A stretch of 64,000 bases of DNA from contig NZ_JAOARO010000094.1 of the NCBI RefSeq assembly GCF_025211055.1, forward strand, positions 92,882 through 156,881, in the 5' to 3' direction. Source of the DNA: Vallitalea sp. GTDB lineage: Bacteria; Bacillota; Clostridia; Lachnospirales; Vallitaleaceae. A program made the translations under genes and the position numbers. Every line of letters begins with the position of its first letter. Position 1 is the stretch's first letter. Under the pieces are notes generated by a model that saw only the letters and a list, made by a program, of their open reading frames with translations, searched no databases and had not been told where the DNA came from. Below are positions 63,259 through 64,000 of this stretch, piece by piece.

Positions 63259-63337
63259 TAATCCATCTCACGTAATTTGAAAATAAATTAAGGATAATGA
63301 TGAAAATGCCTATATATCAGTGTTAAGAGATGGATTA
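63259..63337. repeat. 11-base inverted repeat spanning 79 bases
   Basis: TAATCCATCTC (63259-63269) and GAGATGGATTA (63327-63337) are perfect reverse complements around a 57-base loop. It lies in the 434-base gap between ispD and the tRNA genes, where nothing codes. The purpose is unknown. 63109-63258 shows nothing I recognise. Confidence 0.5.
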
Positions 63338-63382
63338 ACAATATATGGATTTGTCTGAATATAAAAATAATGAATTTATCTA

Positions 63383-63411
63383 TTGACACTTAAAATAATA
63401 TATGATATCAT
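63383..63411 (+). promoter_or_regulatory. upstream tRNA promoter
   Basis: TTGACA (63383-63388), 17 bases, TATCAT (63406-63411). It would start a transcript about 130 bases before the first tRNA. Confidence 0.65.
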
Positions 63412-63481
63412 ACCGCTTGTCGTTAAATACTGACGAAAAAAACAAGCAAAAAAACAACTCGAAAAAAGTTGTAAAAAAGGC

Positions 63482-63510
63482 TTGACACATTGGCTAAGAT
63501 GTGATAAATT
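63482..63510 (+). promoter_or_regulatory. second tRNA promoter
   Basis: TTGACA (63482-63487), 17 bases, TAAATT (63505-63510), about 25 bases before the tRNA. The CAAGC-rich stretch between the two promoters has a CAACT/AGTTG hairpin (63455-63470) that may end upstream transcripts or form a leader. Confidence 0.7.
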
Positions 63511-63542
63511 ATTAAAGCACTCGATAATGAGTTGCTAAATAC

Positions 63543-63628
63543 GGAGAGGTGTCCGAGTGGCTTAAGGAGCTGGTCTTGAAAACCAGTGACTCCGAAAGGG
63601 GCCGTGGGTTCAAATCCCACCTTCTCCG
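63543..63628 (+). tRNA. tRNA-Ser (UGA)
   Basis: 86 bases with acceptor GGAGAGG pairing with CTTCTCC, D-arm, anticodon stem CTGGT/ACCAG around loop CTTGAAA with anticodon TGA at 63577-63579, a long class II variable arm and TTC T-loop (GGTTCAAATC). The CCA end is not encoded; RNase Z and nucleotidyltransferase must add it. The antisense ORF over it is an artefact. Confidence 0.97.
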
Positions 63629-63709
63629 CTCCAATAATTATAAACCACATACTGGTGGTTTTAATTATTGCTAAAATGCAAATAATCGCGAAGTGTTTAA
63701 AAACAGCTT

Positions 63710-63797
63710 GGAGAAGTACCCAAGCGGCTGAAGGGGCTCCCCTGGAAAGGGAGTAGGTCGTTAACGCGGCGCGAGGGTTCAAATCCCTCCTTCTCCG
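63710..63797 (+). tRNA. tRNA-Ser (GGA)
   Basis: 88 bases with acceptor GGAGAAG, anticodon stem CTCCC/GGGAG around loop CTGGAAA with anticodon GGA at 63744-63746, long variable arm (TAGGTCGTTAACGCGGC) and GGTTCAAATC T-arm. No encoded CCA. It lies 81 bases after the first tRNA-Ser and is probably on the same transcript. Confidence 0.97.
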
Positions 63798-63821
63798 TTT
63801 GATAATTAATTAAAAAAGTTG

Positions 63822-63850
63822 TTGACAAACATCAAAAAATATGATAAAAT
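63822..63850 (+). promoter_or_regulatory. rRNA operon promoter
   Basis: TTGACA (63822-63827), 17 bases, TAAAAT (63845-63850), the strength expected of an rRNA promoter. Transcription would begin near 63858. Confidence 0.8.
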
Positions 63851-64000
63851 ATTTTTCGCTAACGCATTAAAAGATAATAAAAAGAACCTTGAAAACTGAA
63901 CAGTGAAACAACCAAAAACTTAGTAATAAGTTTTACCCAAGAAAATTCCTTAGTAAATTAATGGATAAAGACGATAGTCTATAAAATATAAGCCAGAGCA
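63851..64000 (+). other. leader of an rRNA operon, cut by the window end
   Basis: The sequence AAGAACCTTGAAAACTGAACAGTG (63882-63905) is the type that precedes 16S or 23S rRNA in Firmicutes, with a boxA-like CTTTGAAAACT pattern. AAACTTAGTAATAAGTTTT (63917-63936) is a hairpin. The 16S coding start (AGAGTTTGATC) is not reached, so this is only the leader; the identity of the rRNA is inferred. Confidence 0.65.

Noticed and set aside
63423..63782. 119-residue minus-strand ORF containing GFEPTAPFGVTGFQDQLLKPLGH
   Set aside because: It is the antisense of the two tRNA-Ser genes; this protein string is a known artefact of tRNA-Ser regions.

Overview
The window looks like a chromosomal segment of an AT-rich, spore-former-type anaerobic Clostridia (Firmicutes). 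The evidence is a base composition of roughly 30% G+C by eye, Firmicutes-type ribosome binding sites (AGGAGG with ATG, GTG and TTG starts), an FMN riboswitch in front of ribU, the order ftsE-ftsX-M23 peptidase-ctpA-PDZ protein-uvrB-uvrA known from Bacillus and Clostridia, an HndABCD-type [FeFe] hydrogenase, and a sigma-H-type promoter before hpf. A Lachnospirales or Vallitalea-like lineage is my guess; sequence alone does not settle it. Every gene except a ferritin reads on the + strand towards an rRNA operon leader at the right edge, as expected for the leading strand.

Layout. 1-453: tail of a gene of unknown function. 454-906: an imperfect, GC-rich 177-base hairpin element and a promoter. 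907-12510: a twelve-gene surface polysaccharide operon (flippase, acetyltransferase, UDP-ManNAc dehydrogenase, two glycosyltransferases, two DUF4330 proteins, O-antigen-ligase-like protein, CsaB pyruvyltransferase, TagA), most simply read as making a pyruvylated secondary cell wall polymer. 12593-16611: YitT-type membrane protein, an orphan sugar-ABC ATPase (UgpC/MsmX) with a possible ribosome-site switch, and a CdaR-type regulator. 16752-22199: FtsE, FtsX, M23 peptidase, CtpA and a MinJ-like PDZ protein, a cell-division and wall-remodelling module. 22200-22765: tandem repeats, a perfect inverted repeat and a palindrome-overlapped promoter. 22766-28897: uvrB, uvrA and a PHP phosphoesterase.

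29280-33804: the four-gene hydrogenase operon. 33985-34198: a DnaA-box cluster next to the sigma-H-like promoter of hpf. 35096-41082: SGNH hydrolase, small exported protein, secA, prfB (programmed frameshift), cheW. 41352-45547: ACT protein, hom, an ApgM-family protein probably serving as homoserine kinase, and aspartate kinase, i.e. the aspartate/threonine route. 45699-49915: tex and a small-protein operon (DUF2089, SHOCT-like, two small ORFs, YvlD/holin-like). 49953-50831: consensus promoter, FMN riboswitch and riboflavin transporter ribU. 51000-53256: YcxB-like protein, tsaE, tsaB, rimI. 53367-60365: a Lon-like protease with a degraded ATPase P-loop, transketolase, a zinc-ribbon-like protein, RNase Z and a membrane-anchored protein. 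60366-61388: tsaD. 61430-61600: a probable group II intron relic. Then ferritin (minus), ispD, two tRNA-Ser genes and an rRNA promoter/leader.

No CRISPR array, phage, transposase or complete mobile element is seen. The less ordinary signals are non-coding: the DnaA-box cluster beside the sigma-H promoter, the possible Shine-Dalgarno switch before ugpC, the operator-like repeats at 48009-48061, the long intergenic inverted repeats, the prfB frameshift site without a clear internal Shine-Dalgarno, and the intron relic. Among proteins, the Lon-like enzyme without a P-loop, the tandem DUF4330 pair and the ApgM-type homoserine kinase candidate deserve attention.
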